Of a stretch of 5,971 bases of DNA, positions 5,705 through 5,971 are shown in pieces (within the stretch, counting starts at the first letter, position 1; every line of letters starts with the position of its first letter). Location: positions 1-5,971 of the forward strand of contig RGOY01000079.1 in NCBI GenBank assembly GCA_010028225.1, written 5' to 3'. The stretch is from Actinomycetota bacterium. GTDB taxonomy: Bacteria; Actinomycetota; Actinomycetes; Nanopelagicales; Nanopelagicaceae. Position numbers and translations under genes: made by a program. The notes under the pieces were generated by a model. That model saw only the letters and a list, made by a program, of their open reading frames with translations. It was not told the DNA's origin and ran no database searches.

Positions 5705-5971
5705 AGCGCTTAGGATTTCGCGGAGCAATCTCGCAGTTTCGCTCGGAGTTTTTCCGACTTTTACGCCAGCTGCTTCAAGAGCGATTTTCTTAGCTTGCGC
5801 GGTACCGGAAGAACCAGAAACAATGGCACCAGCGTGTCCCATAGTTTTTCCTTCTGGCGCGGTAAAGCCGGCAACATAACCAACGACTGGCTTCGTGACA
5901 TATTCCTTAATGAATGCAGCCGCACGCTCTTCTGCATCGCCACCAATTTCGCCAATCATCACAATCGCTTC
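5702..5971 (-). CDS. sucD: Succinyl-CoA synthetase (ADP-forming) alpha subunit, C-terminal part
   Basis: Subunit of the TCA enzyme that couples succinyl-CoA cleavage to nucleoside triphosphate formation. Only the last 89 residues and the stop are inside; the frame is open to the right edge and begins EAIVMIGEIGG. The family has about 290-300 residues, so about 200 lie outside. The GEIGG motif holds the Glu that contacts the phosphohistidine. KPVVGYVAG and FTAPEGKTMGHAGAIVSG follow, with the phosphorylated His at bases 5834-5836. The end, ALEAAGVKVGKTPSETARLL, is typical. An apparent GTG start at 5962 is internal and not real, because clear family sequence continues upstream of it. The partner sucC is expected just beyond the right edge. 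The downstream membrane-protein gene begins 7 bases after the stop. Confidence 0.97.
   Translation of the reverse strand, partial: EAIVMIGEIGGDAEERAAAFIKEYVTKPVVGYVAGFTAPEGKTMGHAGAIVSGSSGTAQAKKIALEAAGVKVGKTPSETARLLREILSA

Larger units (their letters stand above)
1..5971 (-). other. Interior of one co-directional operon: sucD - DUF6350 - purH - folD - DUF3017 - mdh - icd
   Basis: Seven genes lie on one strand with junctions of +7, -8, +9, -4, +18 and +10 bases (negative means overlap). No junction has room for a promoter and terminator, and no terminator-like hairpin with a T-run was seen. I infer a single transcript whose promoter lies beyond the right edge, probably before sucC, and whose end lies beyond the left edge. 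Internal promoters inside coding sequence cannot be excluded by eye. Confidence 0.8.

Noticed and set aside
5761..5955. Minus-strand 64-codon frame inside sucD in another frame
   Set aside because: The overlapping frame is clearly SucD with the GHAGAI phosphohistidine motif, so this one is not coding.
1..5971. CRISPR array, tRNA, insertion sequence, prophage or defence genes
   Set aside because: No direct-repeat series, cloverleaf-like segment, terminal inverted repeats or transposase/nuclease motifs were seen; nearly all bases are accounted for by seven housekeeping-type genes.

Overview
The window is a compact, all minus-strand stretch of core metabolism. It most likely comes from a small-genome actinobacterium. 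The gene order, read in the direction of transcription (right to left), is sucD - DUF6350 membrane protein - purH - folD - DUF3017 membrane protein - mdh - icd. This is an actinobacterial arrangement, and the two small-to-medium membrane proteins between metabolic enzymes are its signature. Base composition looks like mid-to-upper 40s % G+C by eye, genes overlap or sit within 18 bases of each other, and PurH is shortened. These traits suggest a streamlined lineage such as freshwater Nanopelagicales (acI) or a relative. The lineage is an inference; the order-level call is weaker than the phylum-level call.

Layout from right to left: the C-terminal 89 residues of succinyl-CoA synthetase alpha (5702-5971, entering from the right edge); a 378-residue polytopic membrane protein of the DUF6350 family (4558-5694); bifunctional PurH (3150-4565); FolD (2313-3140); a 68-residue DUF3017 membrane protein with a TTG start (2110-2316); malate dehydrogenase of the lactate-dehydrogenase-like type (1135-2091); and an NADP-dependent isocitrate dehydrogenase that leaves through the left edge without its last ~30 residues (1-1124). 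There is no gene-free stretch longer than 18 bases, and I see no internal promoter, terminator, RNA gene, repeat array or mobile element. The whole window reads as the middle of one polycistronic unit.

The genes combine two pathways. SucD, Mdh and Icd are TCA-cycle enzymes. FolD makes the 10-formyl-tetrahydrofolate that PurH uses for the last formylation of purine synthesis. Icd makes NADPH, and FolD also handles NADP(H).

The window is mostly ordinary core metabolism and I found no new defence, mobile or secondary-metabolism system. The points worth a second look are: purN is missing from the place it usually occupies between the DUF6350 gene and purH; PurH is compact, with two apparent internal deletions and an altered glycine motif; an LDH-like MDH occupies a slot that holds another MDH type in better-known actinobacteria; mdh has an oddly placed ribosome-binding site; and two conserved membrane proteins of unknown function sit inside the operon.
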